Position numbers and translations under genes: made by a program | Shown here: positions 10,365 to 19,305 of the stretch, one piece after another | Position numbering within the stretch: position 1 is the stretch's first letter | Layout of the letters: each line of letters begins with the position of its first letter | NCBI RefSeq assembly: GCF_038443385.1 | Contig: NZ_CP151726.1 | Coordinates: forward strand, 4,960,001-5,024,000 | DNA: 64,000 nucleotides | Direction of reading: 5' to 3' | Source of the DNA: Stieleria varia | GTDB taxonomy: Bacteria > Planctomycetota > Planctomycetia > Pirellulales > Pirellulaceae | The notes under the pieces: generated by a model | Seen by the model: the letters and a program-made list of their open reading frames with translations, nothing else | What the model was told of the DNA's origin: nothing | Database searches by the model: none

Positions 10365-10510
10365 CCATCGGTTCCGGCCAATGAAACGTGACAGGCTTCA
10401 CTCGTTGGCAACGGGGCTGCTGTAAACTCGGGCTGTTGACTTCACCTAGTCTCGGCCCGACTGTTTTGTGCTAGCCAGGCAAGTCATCCATGGACACTCA
10501 TGCAGATTTT

Positions 10511-10540
10511 AGACGGGCCAGTGTCAGACGGGCCAGTGTC
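10511..10540. repeat. 15-base direct tandem duplication
   Basis: AGACGGGCCAGTGTC occurs twice in succession without a mismatch (10511-10525 and 10526-10540). Confidence 0.9.
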
Positions 10541-10597
10541 AATCGGGCTGGCGAAGATGCCCGCTGGGACGTGCGAAAAATAAGTGTCGGAAAATCC

Positions 10598-10795
10598 GAC
10601 ACTTCTCGCCGATCGCCAGCACTGGTTCCCAGGCTCCTGCCTGGGAACCCATGATTAGCAGGCTCCTGCCTGCCGATCTGCTGACAATTTCCATGCCACG
10701 CTGATTTTCGCGAGGCAGAGCCTCCATGGCAGTGCGTTCCCAGGCGTGAGCCTAGGAACGAGCGTTCTGCGGGGTGGCGATCAGCGAGAAGTGAC
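10598..10795 (-). mobile_element. MITE-like element, family A copy 1
   Basis: This 198-base element is bounded by inverted repeats: GACACTTCTCGCCGATCGCC at the left and a copy of its complement ending AGAAGTGAC at the right. Inside are the palindromes TTCCCAGGCTCCTGCCTGGGAA and AGGCTCCTGCCT. It is the same sequence, in reverse orientation, as 15536-15738 and the outer part of 26990-27317. It encodes nothing. A third short palindrome (AAGTGTCGG / CCGACACTT) sits across its left end. Confidence 0.8.
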
Positions 10796-11333
10796 GAAAA
10801 TCCACGTGACAGTCATCGCTCCGCGCGATTTCTGCAAAAAGACAGGATACTTATTCTCCGCATGTCCCTTGGGGCAGCGATGTGACGCATTCTGACGGTC
10901 GAGGATATTGGCACGACGCGCAAGCGAGTGAATCTGGCGACTCACTCGTTGGCGCATGCGTGCTGGTATGTCTCGCGTTGCAGCAGAAAATGCTTTCCAT
11001 CATTTTCCTTGGGGGGACTCGCTTCGGGGGCGAACCGGCGAACGGAAGTTGAGAGAACCATCAGAATCGGAACTGACGCATATCCGGGCCTTGCTGGAAA
11101 CGTCGCAGCCGGCTGAGTCTCCTCGACTGTTTTTTTTCGACTCGTGCGGTAAGATAAGCCGACTGTGTGGGTGAGGTGAAGCAGTCACTTAGCAAGCAGC
11201 GACTCAAAAGCTGCAGGCCCGCCTCCTCGGGTCAGAAGACATCGCACCAATCTCACGGTCGTGCATTATGTTAGCATCACGACTGAGATTCTGTTTTTGG
11301 TTCTAGCGCTTTCTAGAAAGGGATGACAACGAC

Positions 11334-11879
11334 ATGACGCGAGCCCTCTTGGTCATCGATGTTCAACGTGAATATTTTGACGGCGCCCTGCCGATCACTC
11401 ATCCCGCCGGGCACTTGGAAAGCATTCTTTCTGTGATGGACACTGCATCCGCCGCCGGTGTACCGACAGCGGTGATTCGACATCATCAGGCCGACCCTGA
11501 ATCACCGATCTTTCGTCTTCACTCAGACATGTGGCAGTTGCACGACGAAGTGGAAAAGCGACCGCGTGATGTCTTGATCGACAAGCAGTTCCCTGGTTCG
11601 TTCACCGGCACCGGTCTCAGCGATTGGCTCCAGGAAGTAGGAGCGGACACCATCAGCATCGTGGGCTACATGACGCACATGTGTTGCGACACGACGGCCC
11701 GGCAAGCGTTTCATCGTGGACTGAAAGTCGAATTCTTGAGCGACGCGACAGGAACGTTGACGGTTGAAAACGAAGCTGGCAAAGCGACCGCAGAGCAATT
11801 GCAAGAGTCGATCTTGGTGGCCCAGCAAATGTTCATTAGCGAAGTCCTGCCGTCTGCAGCATGGAAAGAAAGACTGTAG
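11334..11879 (+). CDS. Isochorismatase-family cysteine hydrolase
   Basis: This 181-residue protein is the usual length for the family. The predicted triad is visible: Asp9 in LVIDVQ, Lys84 in IDKQFPGSF and Cys117 in THMCCDTTAR. Members hydrolyse isochorismate, nicotinamide, N-carbamoyl compounds or similar amides, and the substrate cannot be told from this sequence. It is cytoplasmic, with no signal peptide. The gene is 94 bases upstream of the helicase gene on the same strand; a shared transcript is possible but no functional link is evident. A purine-rich AAAGGG lies a little far upstream of the ATG. Confidence 0.9.
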   Translation: MTRALLVIDVQREYFDGALPITHPAGHLESILSVMDTASAAGVPTAVIRHHQADPESPIFRLHSDMWQLHDEVEKRPRDVLIDKQFPGSFTGTGLSDWLQEVGADTISIVGYMTHMCCDTTARQAFHRGLKVEFLSDATGTLTVENEAGKATAEQLQESILVAQQMFISEVLPSAAWKERL

Positions 11880-11973
11880 AGCGGGGCAAGACGTTAGCGG
11901 AAAATGCGTTAGAATAATGCCAACTGGTTTCACTCAGGACCAGGAACTCACGAAGGCAGGAAAATAGGGACGC

Positions 11974-14337
11974 ATGGCTGGTTTACTTGATCAATTGACT
12001 CAGCCCCAGCGTGACGCCGTCACGCATGTCGATGGCCCCTTGCTGATCTTGGCCGGCCCCGGCAGCGGAAAGACGCGAGTCGTCACGCATCGCATTGCTC
12101 ATTTGCTGGAACAAGGCATCCCGGCTTGGCAGATCGCGGCGTTGACTTTCACCAACAAAGCCGCCGAAGAGATGGGGCATCGGGTGAACGCTTTGGCACC
12201 AGGAGCCAAAGTCTGGATGGGGACGTTTCACCGGTTCTGTGCTCAATTGCTGAGACGTCACGCCGCCTTGGTGGGACTTGCCGAGAACTATTCCATCTAC
12301 GACACGTCCGATAGCAAGCAGGCGATGAAGCATGCCATCGCCGCCGCAGGAGTCTCGCTCACGCACGCGTCGCCGGAAAAGATTGCCTCCTCGATCAGCC
12401 GTTCCAAGAATCGTCTCGTCACACCGGAGATGCTGCAAGGCCAGTCGCTCGGGCCGGTAGAGGCGATCGCGGCGAAGGTCTACCCGGTCTATCAGCAACA
12501 CTTGCTGACTGCCAATGCGGTCGACTTTGACGATCTGTTGTTCCATGTCGCAAACCTGTTGCGATACAACCCGGAACTACGCAGCGACTTGGACGCAAAA
12601 TTCAGATACATCTTGGTGGACGAATACCAAGACACGAATTTGGCCCAGTATGCAATCGTTCGCGCACTCTCGATCGACCACCCAAATTTGGCGGTCACCG
12701 GCGATCCTGACCAGTCGATCTACGGCTGGCGAGGCGCGGACATCAAGAATATTCTTGACTTTGAAAAGGACTACCCGTCGGTCACCACGGTACGGCTTGA
12801 GCAAAACTATCGCAGCACTCCCAACATTCTGCGTGTCGCCGATCAACTGATCCGCCACAACCGCCGACGCAAACAAAAGAATCTGTTCACGGACAATCCG
12901 GAAGGCCAGCCGGTTGTCTTGCGGATCTTTGAAAGTGGATTTGACGAAGCCGACGGGATTGCGGATGACATCGTTAACGCGATCGCTCGTGGCGACGCGA
13001 CGGCAAACGACTTTGCGATTTTCTGTCGTATCAACGCGATGACGCGATCGTTGGAGCACGCACTGCGAAATCGCGGCGTGCCCTATCAAATCATCAACGG
13101 TGTGGAGTTCTATCAACGCAAAGAAATCAAGGACTTGTTGGCTTACCTGCATTTGATCAACAACCCGTGTCACGACGTCGCGTTGGCTCGCGTTATTAAC
13201 ACTCCGACGCGTGGCATCGGCGCAAAGTCGATCGAGCATTTGCGGAGTTTTGCCGAACTCAATCGTATCCCGATGCTGGAAGCCGCTCGTCGTGCCAGCG
13301 AGATTCGCGAACTCGCCAAACGATCGGCCACGATGATTGCCAAGTTCGTCAGTTTGTACGATCGTTTGGCCACCAAAGCGACCGCGCCGCTGGAAGAGAT
13401 CCTGCGTTTTCTGGTGACCGAATCGGGCTACGCAACCTATTTGGAAAACTCGGCCAACGATCAAGACGAAAACAGCCCGTTGGCCAACGTCGATGAGTTG
13501 ATCACCGCAGCGGTCGAATTTGATCGACGACATCCCGACGACGGATCGCTCGACGCTTTCTTAGAACAGGTGGCGTTGGTCAGCGATACCGATGCATTCG
13601 AAGAATCCAGTGAGCGAGTGACGATGATGACGCTGCACGCTTCAAAAGGACTGGAGTTTCCACGTGTGTTCTTGATCGGCGTGGAAGACGACATGTTGCC
13701 GCACGCGCGCAGCAAAGAAGACGAGTCTCAAGTGGAAGAAGAACGCCGTCTGTTGTTCGTCGGAATCACACGCGCGAAAGAGTTCTTGCAGCTGAGTTGT
13801 TGCAAACGCCGTTCGATTCGCGGCGATTTTCGCCCTGTGATTCCCAGTCCGTTCTTGAACGAATTGCCACTGCAAGAGATTGAGCGGATCGAAACAAAGG
13901 TCGCGCGTGATTGGTTCAACGAAGATTTTGACCAAAGCTATCCCGATTCTTGGGACCTACCCGAAATCGATGTGGAGCAGTCCACAGCACCTCTGAGCGT
14001 CGCGATCGAGCCGGACGAATTCAATCAGGACGTTCCCTCCGTCGAGCTGACAGACGACTCAACCGATACTGGCGGAACGTCATCGGTGCAAGAAAAGGGT
14101 AAGAAACGATTAATCTCAGCACTCGGTTCACTGAAAACCGCGTCGGATTTGTTGACGGAGACGCCGACACCGTTGACTGCGTATCGGGAAGGCGCTCAAG
14201 TGCGGCATCAACAGTATGGCGAAGGAACGATTGTGTCGGTGACCGGACGGGGCCCCAAGCGTACGGCGACGATTCGCTTCGATGACGGCGATCACAATTT
14301 CCGACTCGCGTTCGCGAAGTTGGAACTTGTTCAATGA
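11974..14337 (+). CDS. pcrA: UvrD/PcrA-type ATP-dependent DNA helicase
   Basis: This superfamily 1A 3'-5' helicase is expected to act in DNA repair and in clearing replication forks. The 787-residue protein has the Q-motif region near its start, Walker A GPGSGKT (about residues 28-34), the DEYQDTN box near 215, GDPDQSIYGWRGAD near 247, and VTMMTLHASKGLEF near 550. The C-terminal ~50 residues (GAQVRHQQYGEGTIVSV onward) match the small Tudor-like domain by which PcrA/UvrD contacts RNA polymerase. A variable acidic linker precedes it. UvrD and PcrA are hard to separate by sequence, so the symbol is approximate. Confidence 0.94.
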   Translation: MAGLLDQLTQPQRDAVTHVDGPLLILAGPGSGKTRVVTHRIAHLLEQGIPAWQIAALTFTNKAAEEMGHRVNALAPGAKVWMGTFHRFCAQLLRRHAALVGLAENYSIYDTSDSKQAMKHAIAAAGVSLTHASPEKIASSISRSKNRLVTPEMLQGQSLGPVEAIAAKVYPVYQQHLLTANAVDFDDLLFHVANLLRYNPELRSDLDAKFRYILVDEYQDTNLAQYAIVRALSIDHPNLAVTGDPDQSIYGWRGADIKNILDFEKDYPSVTTVRLEQNYRSTPNILRVADQLIRHNRRRKQKNLFTDNPEGQPVVLRIFESGFDEADGIADDIVNAIARGDATANDFAIFCRINAMTRSLEHALRNRGVPYQIINGVEFYQRKEIKDLLAYLHLINNPCHDVALARVINTPTRGIGAKSIEHLRSFAELNRIPMLEAARRASEIRELAKRSATMIAKFVSLYDRLATKATAPLEEILRFLVTESGYATYLENSANDQDENSPLANVDELITAAVEFDRRHPDDGSLDAFLEQVALVSDTDAFEESSERVTMMTLHASKGLEFPRVFLIGVEDDMLPHARSKEDESQVEEERRLLFVGITRAKEFLQLSCCKRRSIRGDFRPVIPSPFLNELPLQEIERIETKVARDWFNEDFDQSYPDSWDLPEIDVEQSTAPLSVAIEPDEFNQDVPSVELTDDSTDTGGTSSVQEKGKKRLISALGSLKTASDLLTETPTPLTAYREGAQVRHQQYGEGTIVSVTGRGPKRTATIRFDDGDHNFRLAFAKLELVQ

Positions 14338-14490
14338 TTTAAAAGTTGACGGACAACGGACATCATTTTAGTCCGTATTGGAAGTCGACAGACATTCAGT
14401 GAGCTAGGGTTACGGTAGCCGGGGGAACCTTGTCCAATCGTCCCATAACGCACGCTCGATCCGTCTACGGACAGGTCGGCTCCAGTGGCT

Positions 14491-15237
14491 ATGTTCGTCA
14501 ACCCAAACTCATTCGTCGCCTCCAACAGCTACGCGATCGCTTTTCGTTCGCCGGCCGTTCGAAGCACCGGCGCATCATCTAATGCGAAGGCGTTGGGCAG
14601 TGTGTCCCTTGAGTTGGCCAAACTTCGCAATCAGCTCTTTGAAATTCGACAAGCACTCGCCAATCTTGCCGAGCCACTGAATCTGTCACGTGGTGCGCAA
14701 CGAGACAGAAACGTTGACGTTGCAGCGACGGCTCAGTCCAACGCAGCACTGGCGTTGGGGCTAAGGGTCGCAACGGCAGCAACCCTGGCGTCGTCAGACG
14801 ATGCCGCCAGATCCACTGACGATTCAGGGCGGGCGGATACAGAAGAATTCGTCGACAGCTTGCAATCGTTTTCCACAGAACTGAACCGTCTCTACGCAGA
14901 CTCCGTAGACGGCGGATTCGATGGCGATTACATCGAGTCTCTGCGCAGTTCCATTCAAGAATTGGTGCTGGCTCACACCGACGGCAAGCACTCCGTTACG
15001 TTGGTCGATGGTTTCCGAGTGGATTTCAGTACTGAAAGTAACGAAGTCATTCAGTTGGCGCCCGCCGAAGCGTTGGCCCAATCGGTCCGCGTCAATGAGA
15101 ACGCCTTCAATGCAGCGTTATACGGAGGCGAAGAATCCGGCCTGATCAATGACTTGACCAACTTCTTTGCAAACGCGGAGGTCGACCTGAGTCATCAAAT
15201 CCGCCAATCCGGCGGACTGGTTAACCTCTTGGCCTAG
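14491..15237 (+). CDS. Hypothetical protein, Ala/Ser-rich and helical
   Basis: This protein of about 248 residues has no family I recognise. The N-terminal ~60 residues are Ser/Ala-rich without a clear signal peptide. Then come a helical stretch (LAKLRNQLFEIRQALANL) and a segment of mixed small residues (ALALGLRVATAATLASSDDA) that faintly recalls flagellin-like or export-apparatus helices. The C-terminal half is helical and acidic. A GTG six bases upstream (14485) is an alternative start. The gene follows the helicase after 153 bases on the same strand. Its composition fits the neighbouring genes. Confidence 0.7.
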   Translation: MFVNPNSFVASNSYAIAFRSPAVRSTGASSNAKALGSVSLELAKLRNQLFEIRQALANLAEPLNLSRGAQRDRNVDVAATAQSNAALALGLRVATAATLASSDDAARSTDDSGRADTEEFVDSLQSFSTELNRLYADSVDGGFDGDYIESLRSSIQELVLAHTDGKHSVTLVDGFRVDFSTESNEVIQLAPAEALAQSVRVNENAFNAALYGGEESGLINDLTNFFANAEVDLSHQIRQSGGLVNLLA

Positions 15238-15823
15238 GCCCGAACCATTGGAAATCTGGGGCTGTGGTACTGCGTCGCTGCGCAAGTTTCTGTCACCTAT
15301 CCCAGCGCAGAAGTCGTGCAGTTTTCAGGTTGTTGCTTGACAGCGACTAACGTCTCCCTCCCGACGCAGTTAGGAGGGTCGGAAATCGAGCTTTAACGAG
15401 ATTTCCGGGGAGGGCCGTCTGCGCGTATCCAGCCGTACTCGCCCCTTCCCTCACATTGCTTCCCTTGTTCGACCCTCCTAAAGTGCCTTTGGAGAGGGTG
15501 AAGTCTCGTAAAGCTCGTTATTTCCGACACTTCTCGCTGATCGCCACCCCGCAGAACGCTTGTTCCCAGGCTCACGCCTGGGAACGCACTGCCATGGAGG
15601 CTCTGCCTCGCGAGAATCAGCGTAGCCTGGAAAGCGTGGCCTGGAAATTGTCAGCAGATCGGCAGGCAGGAGCCTGCGAATCATTGGGTTCCCAGGCAGG
15701 AGCCTGGGAACCAGTGGTGGCGATCAGCGAGAAGTGTCATTTTTAAACAACTTAAAAACTGCACGACCTCTTCCTTGGGGGAGGTGACGGTGGAGTGGAC
15801 CGCTATGATCAGCTCAGCTTTCT
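15238..15823. other. Intergenic region with repeat fragments
   Basis: No gene is supported. It contains a fragment of repeat family B at about 15278-15310 (GCGCAAGTTTCTGTCACC), a hairpin GGAAATCG/CGAGATTTCC near 15380-15407, and MITE-like copy 2 (15536-15738). Confidence 0.6.
15536..15738 (+). mobile_element. MITE-like element, family A copy 2
   Basis: This 203-base copy has near-perfect terminal inverted repeats, GACACTTCTCGCTGATCGCC at the left and the complementary GGCGATCAGCGAGAAGTGTC at the right. Its internal palindromes are the same as in the other two copies. No coding capacity and no clear target-site duplication are visible. Confidence 0.85.
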
Positions 15824-16702
15824 TCATCTTCCTGTGGTCTGTGATGTTGGCTCGTCCGGGCGTGCATGAGTGTGTTTCAGCAAAGCTAGAAAGACCGGAC
15901 CCCCGATGGCATTGCCAAGCGTCGCCCAAAACAGGAAATGAAAAAACTCGCCCCACGTCGTCGCATCAGATGTGAATACGCCGGCGAGGACTTCGACCGT
16001 TCCGACGATGCTGTGGTGCAAATGCCCGATTCCGATGGCCGTTGTGACCAGCCAAACGATCACAATCTGGCTGATCGTGTCACGTCCTGCCGCGACCAAC
16101 CATGACAACAACCCCATCAACCATCCGGCCAAGATGCCACTGAGCAGAATCGTCTGCGGTGGATGCTCGACCAAGCCCCGCGCGATCTCGGTAAAGACTT
16201 GGCGATCAATGACGCCGAGTGACGGACCGACATGAGCGACCAGTGCAGCAAAAGCCGCTGCGCCGACGATGTTGGCTGAGTAAACGATTGCCCAGAGACG
16301 CAGCAAACCCTTTACGTTTTCCCGCCCGCTCAAGACAGGCAAGACCGCCAAGCTGGTGTGTTCGGTAAAGAGTTCCGAGCGACCCAAGATAACCAGAATG
16401 AACCCAAACGAGTACATGTTTGCGATCAATAGTTTTGAGACCGAATGCGGCACCTCGTCTTGCATCAGCGTCTGCATCGCGGCCATCAAGAACAAACTGA
16501 ACCCGATTTCCAGTCCGGCTGACAACCCTGAGAAAAAGAGTCGCCCCGACGGACGTTTGAACGCCGCCATCGCCTCATTCAGTTCGTGTCGCATGATCTG
16601 CTGCGACGCCTTCTTGGGTTCGTCTTCGTTGATCTCCGAATCCGACTCGAGTGATGAAGTGTTCTCCTTCTTGAAACCCGACTTGGATGAATCACTTCCC
16701 AT
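15824..16702 (-). CDS. Formate/nitrite transporter family membrane protein
   Basis: This 292-residue inner-membrane channel-like protein has about six hydrophobic segments from residue ~55 to 270, as expected for FNT pentamer subunits. A charged, acidic N-terminal tail of ~45 residues precedes them. Family-like pieces include SGLSAGLEIGFSLFL, NMYSFGFILVILGRSELFTEH and GIGHLHHSIVGTVEVLAG. It resembles the YfdC-like branch more than FocA, so the transported anion is uncertain. ATG at 16702 is chosen over the adjacent TTG. It lies 39 bases downstream of the transketolase gene, on the same strand. Confidence 0.88.
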   Translation of the reverse strand: MGSDSSKSGFKKENTSSLESDSEINEDEPKKASQQIMRHELNEAMAAFKRPSGRLFFSGLSAGLEIGFSLFLMAAMQTLMQDEVPHSVSKLLIANMYSFGFILVILGRSELFTEHTSLAVLPVLSGRENVKGLLRLWAIVYSANIVGAAAFAALVAHVGPSLGVIDRQVFTEIARGLVEHPPQTILLSGILAGWLMGLLSWLVAAGRDTISQIVIVWLVTTAIGIGHLHHSIVGTVEVLAGVFTSDATTWGEFFHFLFWATLGNAIGGPVFLALLKHTHARPDEPTSQTTGR

Positions 16703-16741
16703 CAATGTTACCCGTTAGTGTGCCTCAGGCGTGTCCGCTCG

Positions 16742-18604
16742 TCATCGCGTCATCCATCGTCGAACAGCATCGGCGATTTTGGCTGCAGAAATTTCTTCCG
16801 CATCAAGCAACTTCTCCGATGATCCGCTGAGGGGACGTTTGCGAACGGCTAGGCAGTTGACTGGCGTCGGGTGATCCGACAGGCTGGTCAACACTGCTTC
16901 ACCGATACCGCCTTCGGGAAAATGGTCCTCGACCGTGAACACCACTTGAGTCTGGTCCGCAGCTTTCCGAATCGTTGCGTGATCAAGCGGTTTGATGGAG
17001 TAGAGGTCGATCACGCGAGAGTTGACACCCGCGTCCTTCAACGTTTGATGAGCCGACAGGCATTCGTGCAGCGTGATGCCTGCTGCGATGAGCGTCACTT
17101 GATCATCGTCGCTCTGCCGCAGTACTTTGCATCCGCCCACGACGAATTCTTCGTCAGAATCGTAAATCACCGGCGTCTTTCCCCTCGTCGTTCTTAAATA
17201 GGCGACGCTGTCGTGCGCGGCCATCAGATCAACCAACGCTTCGGTCGATACGGCGTCACAGGGATACAATACCAAACCGTCCTGGATCGTGCGAAACATC
17301 GCGATGTCTTCCAATCCCATCTGCGAGGGGCCATCTTGTCCGATGGAAACACCGCAGTGTGAGCCGACAAACTTGACGTGAGCATCGGAGTACGGCGTCA
17401 TGCGAATTTGGTCGAATGCACGAGTCAGGAACGCAGCGAACGTGGAAACAAAAGGCGTCTTGCCTCTCAGCGCCAAGCCCGTAGCCGCCCCGACCATGTT
17501 CTGCTCTGCGATAAACATCTCAAAAAAACGATCGGGAAACTCATCTCGAAAACGCTTCGAACGAGTTGAATTGCAGACTTCGCCATCGAGTGCAATCAGT
17601 GTTGGATACTTGGACGCGAGTCGAACGAGCGCATTACCATAGGCGTCACGAGTCGCAACTTCATCACCAATTGAATAGTCCGGAGCGTCGATGCCGCGAG
17701 AAGCGGGCAAGTTAGGTTGGTAGACGATCGGCTCTGCCAACTGGCCACGGATCGACTCATTCGGCTCGCCCAACTGCGACAGTATCTTGCCCAGTGCATC
17801 GTCATCGACCGGCTTGCCATGATGCCCACCTTCGTTCTCCAACGCCGGAATCCCTTTGCCCTTGATGGTTCGAGCAATGAACATTGTCGGTTGATCGTTG
17901 TGGCCCGCCGTCTCCAATGCTTCAAAGGCTTTCCTCACCTGAGCGTGATCATGGCCATCGTCGATCACAATGCATCGCCAGCCGAACGGCTCGATGCGGT
18001 CGCGATAGGCCTGCAAGTCGTGGCCATACATCGTTTCGCCACGCTGGCCCAAGCGGTTGACGTCAAGGATACCGATCAGGTTATCCAGTTTGTAATAGGC
18101 GGCCAATTGGATCGCTTCCCATTGAGACCCTTCCGCCATCTCGCTGTCACCCAACAAGACAAATGTTCGACTGGGCGACTTATCCAGGTACCTCGCCGAC
18201 AAAGCCATTCCAAATCCGATCGAAAGCCCTTGACCTAGCGAACCGGTTGCTGCTTCGGTGCGAGGAAAACGCGACGTCGGATGTCCTTCCAGTTTGCTGC
18301 CGAACTCTCGATAGCTCATCAGATCGTCTGGCTGGATCTGCCCCGCAGCAGCCCACAGCGAGTAGAACAACGGCGAAGCGTGTCCTTTTGAAAAGATCAG
18401 TCGGTCATTGGCAGGATTGTCCGGCTGATCGAGGTCAAATCGAAAGCGATTGTCAAACATCAGATCGACCATCAGCTCGACGGCCGAGAGCGAAGACGTC
18501 GGGTGCCCCGATCCGGCGTGACTTGTACAGCGAACGATCCAGCGTCTGATTTGTTGGCACAACTCTTCGAGATGTTCCTTTTGCGTTTCGGTTGCCGTAG
18601 CCAT
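16742..18604 (-). CDS. tkt: Transketolase
   Basis: This thiamine-diphosphate enzyme moves two-carbon units between sugar phosphates in the pentose phosphate pathway. The 620-residue chain contains both halves that some organisms split: an N-terminal ThDP-binding domain (HAGSGHPTSSLSAVELMV, then GDSEMAEGSQWEA and ILDVNRLGQ) and a C-terminal pyrimidine-binding/transketolase-C domain (MFIAEQNMVGAATGLALRG, GPSQMGLEDIAMFRTI). It is slightly shorter than the ~660-residue E. coli type and closer to the archaeal/animal-like subclass by its C-terminal end. The start MATATETQ is preceded by GGAG; upstream in-frame codons lack support. Confidence 0.93.
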   Translation of the reverse strand: MATATETQKEHLEELCQQIRRWIVRCTSHAGSGHPTSSLSAVELMVDLMFDNRFRFDLDQPDNPANDRLIFSKGHASPLFYSLWAAAGQIQPDDLMSYREFGSKLEGHPTSRFPRTEAATGSLGQGLSIGFGMALSARYLDKSPSRTFVLLGDSEMAEGSQWEAIQLAAYYKLDNLIGILDVNRLGQRGETMYGHDLQAYRDRIEPFGWRCIVIDDGHDHAQVRKAFEALETAGHNDQPTMFIARTIKGKGIPALENEGGHHGKPVDDDALGKILSQLGEPNESIRGQLAEPIVYQPNLPASRGIDAPDYSIGDEVATRDAYGNALVRLASKYPTLIALDGEVCNSTRSKRFRDEFPDRFFEMFIAEQNMVGAATGLALRGKTPFVSTFAAFLTRAFDQIRMTPYSDAHVKFVGSHCGVSIGQDGPSQMGLEDIAMFRTIQDGLVLYPCDAVSTEALVDLMAAHDSVAYLRTTRGKTPVIYDSDEEFVVGGCKVLRQSDDDQVTLIAAGITLHECLSAHQTLKDAGVNSRVIDLYSIKPLDHATIRKAADQTQVVFTVEDHFPEGGIGEAVLTSLSDHPTPVNCLAVRKRPLSGSSEKLLDAEEISAAKIADAVRRWMTR

Positions 18605-18817
18605 GTTGATCTCCGTATGTGGTGTTTGTCGACGAACACTGACACGCTCACGTCGTGATTGAAATATCGCTTGTGATAGGACAACCCAATGCAAATAGCG
18701 CGCCAGGAAACACGACGAAATCCATTCTCGTTGGAACGCGATTTGCTCGCTTTTGTTTTCGTTGACCCATGTGTGAAATACGTGAACCGTTCAGCTCTCA
18801 TCAACAAGGAAAGTCTC

Positions 18818-19027
18818 ATGTTTGTCAAAGAACAAAATTCGAACGACCTCATCCGAGTCAGTCTCGTCGACCAGCTCATCAGTCCTTTGGAATCGAAGGT
18901 TCTCGGTAGGCGGCAAGCGGGCGAAGAGGAACAGGACGAACGCCTGTTTGACAAGTCAAGTCTCGAATTCCCATCTGGCGAACCCTTTCCACAGTGCTGG
19001 ACGGACGAGCAATATCAAGTTCGCTGA
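18818..19027 (+). CDS. Small conserved-looking hypothetical protein
   Basis: This 69-residue product has no signal peptide. Its C-terminal half is rich in acidic residues and reads QAGEEEQDERLF and FPSGEPFPQCWTDEQY, which looks selected rather than random. I recall similar short planctomycete proteins but cannot name a family. AAGGAAA lies seven bases before the ATG, a good ribosome site. A large hairpin follows the stop codon. It is the first gene of the plus-strand run leading to the sulfatase, 278 bases upstream of it. Confidence 0.5.
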   Translation: MFVKEQNSNDLIRVSLVDQLISPLESKVLGRRQAGEEEQDERLFDKSSLEFPSGEPFPQCWTDEQYQVR

Positions 19028-19070
19028 TCTCTGCGAATCGGAATGGCAAAACACTCGTCGGGGCACGCTA

Positions 19071-19118
19071 TCGACTTGGAAAGTCGAGCGACGATTGTCG
19101 TTCGACTTTCCAAGTCGA
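19071..19118. repeat. Strong hairpin downstream of the small gene
   Basis: TCGACTTGGAAAGTCGA (19071-19087) pairs perfectly with its complement at 19102-19118. The intervening bases also pair (CGAC/GTCG). There is no T-run, so it may be a repeat or processing site rather than an intrinsic terminator. Confidence 0.75.
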
Positions 19119-19305
19119 GAATGAACACCTCAATACGCCCAAGCACAAATCGTACGCCTTGTGCGTAACGGTTATCTCTCCCAGCCTCCCTCTGGTACAC
19201 AGCGTCCTTCTGGAACACAGCGTGACGCTCTTCAGTTACAGTGGGGGACGTCCTCATGACTGTTGCTCCCCCCAACGACGCCCCCCCATTCCTAGTGAGT
19301 TGCCC

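Larger units (their letters stand above)
10365..11333. other. Intergenic region with tandem duplication and a MITE-like element
   Basis: No gene is supported in these 969 bases. They contain a 15-base tandem duplication (10511-10540) and a MITE-like element (10598-10795). The rest, including about 10800-11333, shows nothing recognisable apart from the leader of the next gene. Confidence 0.6.
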
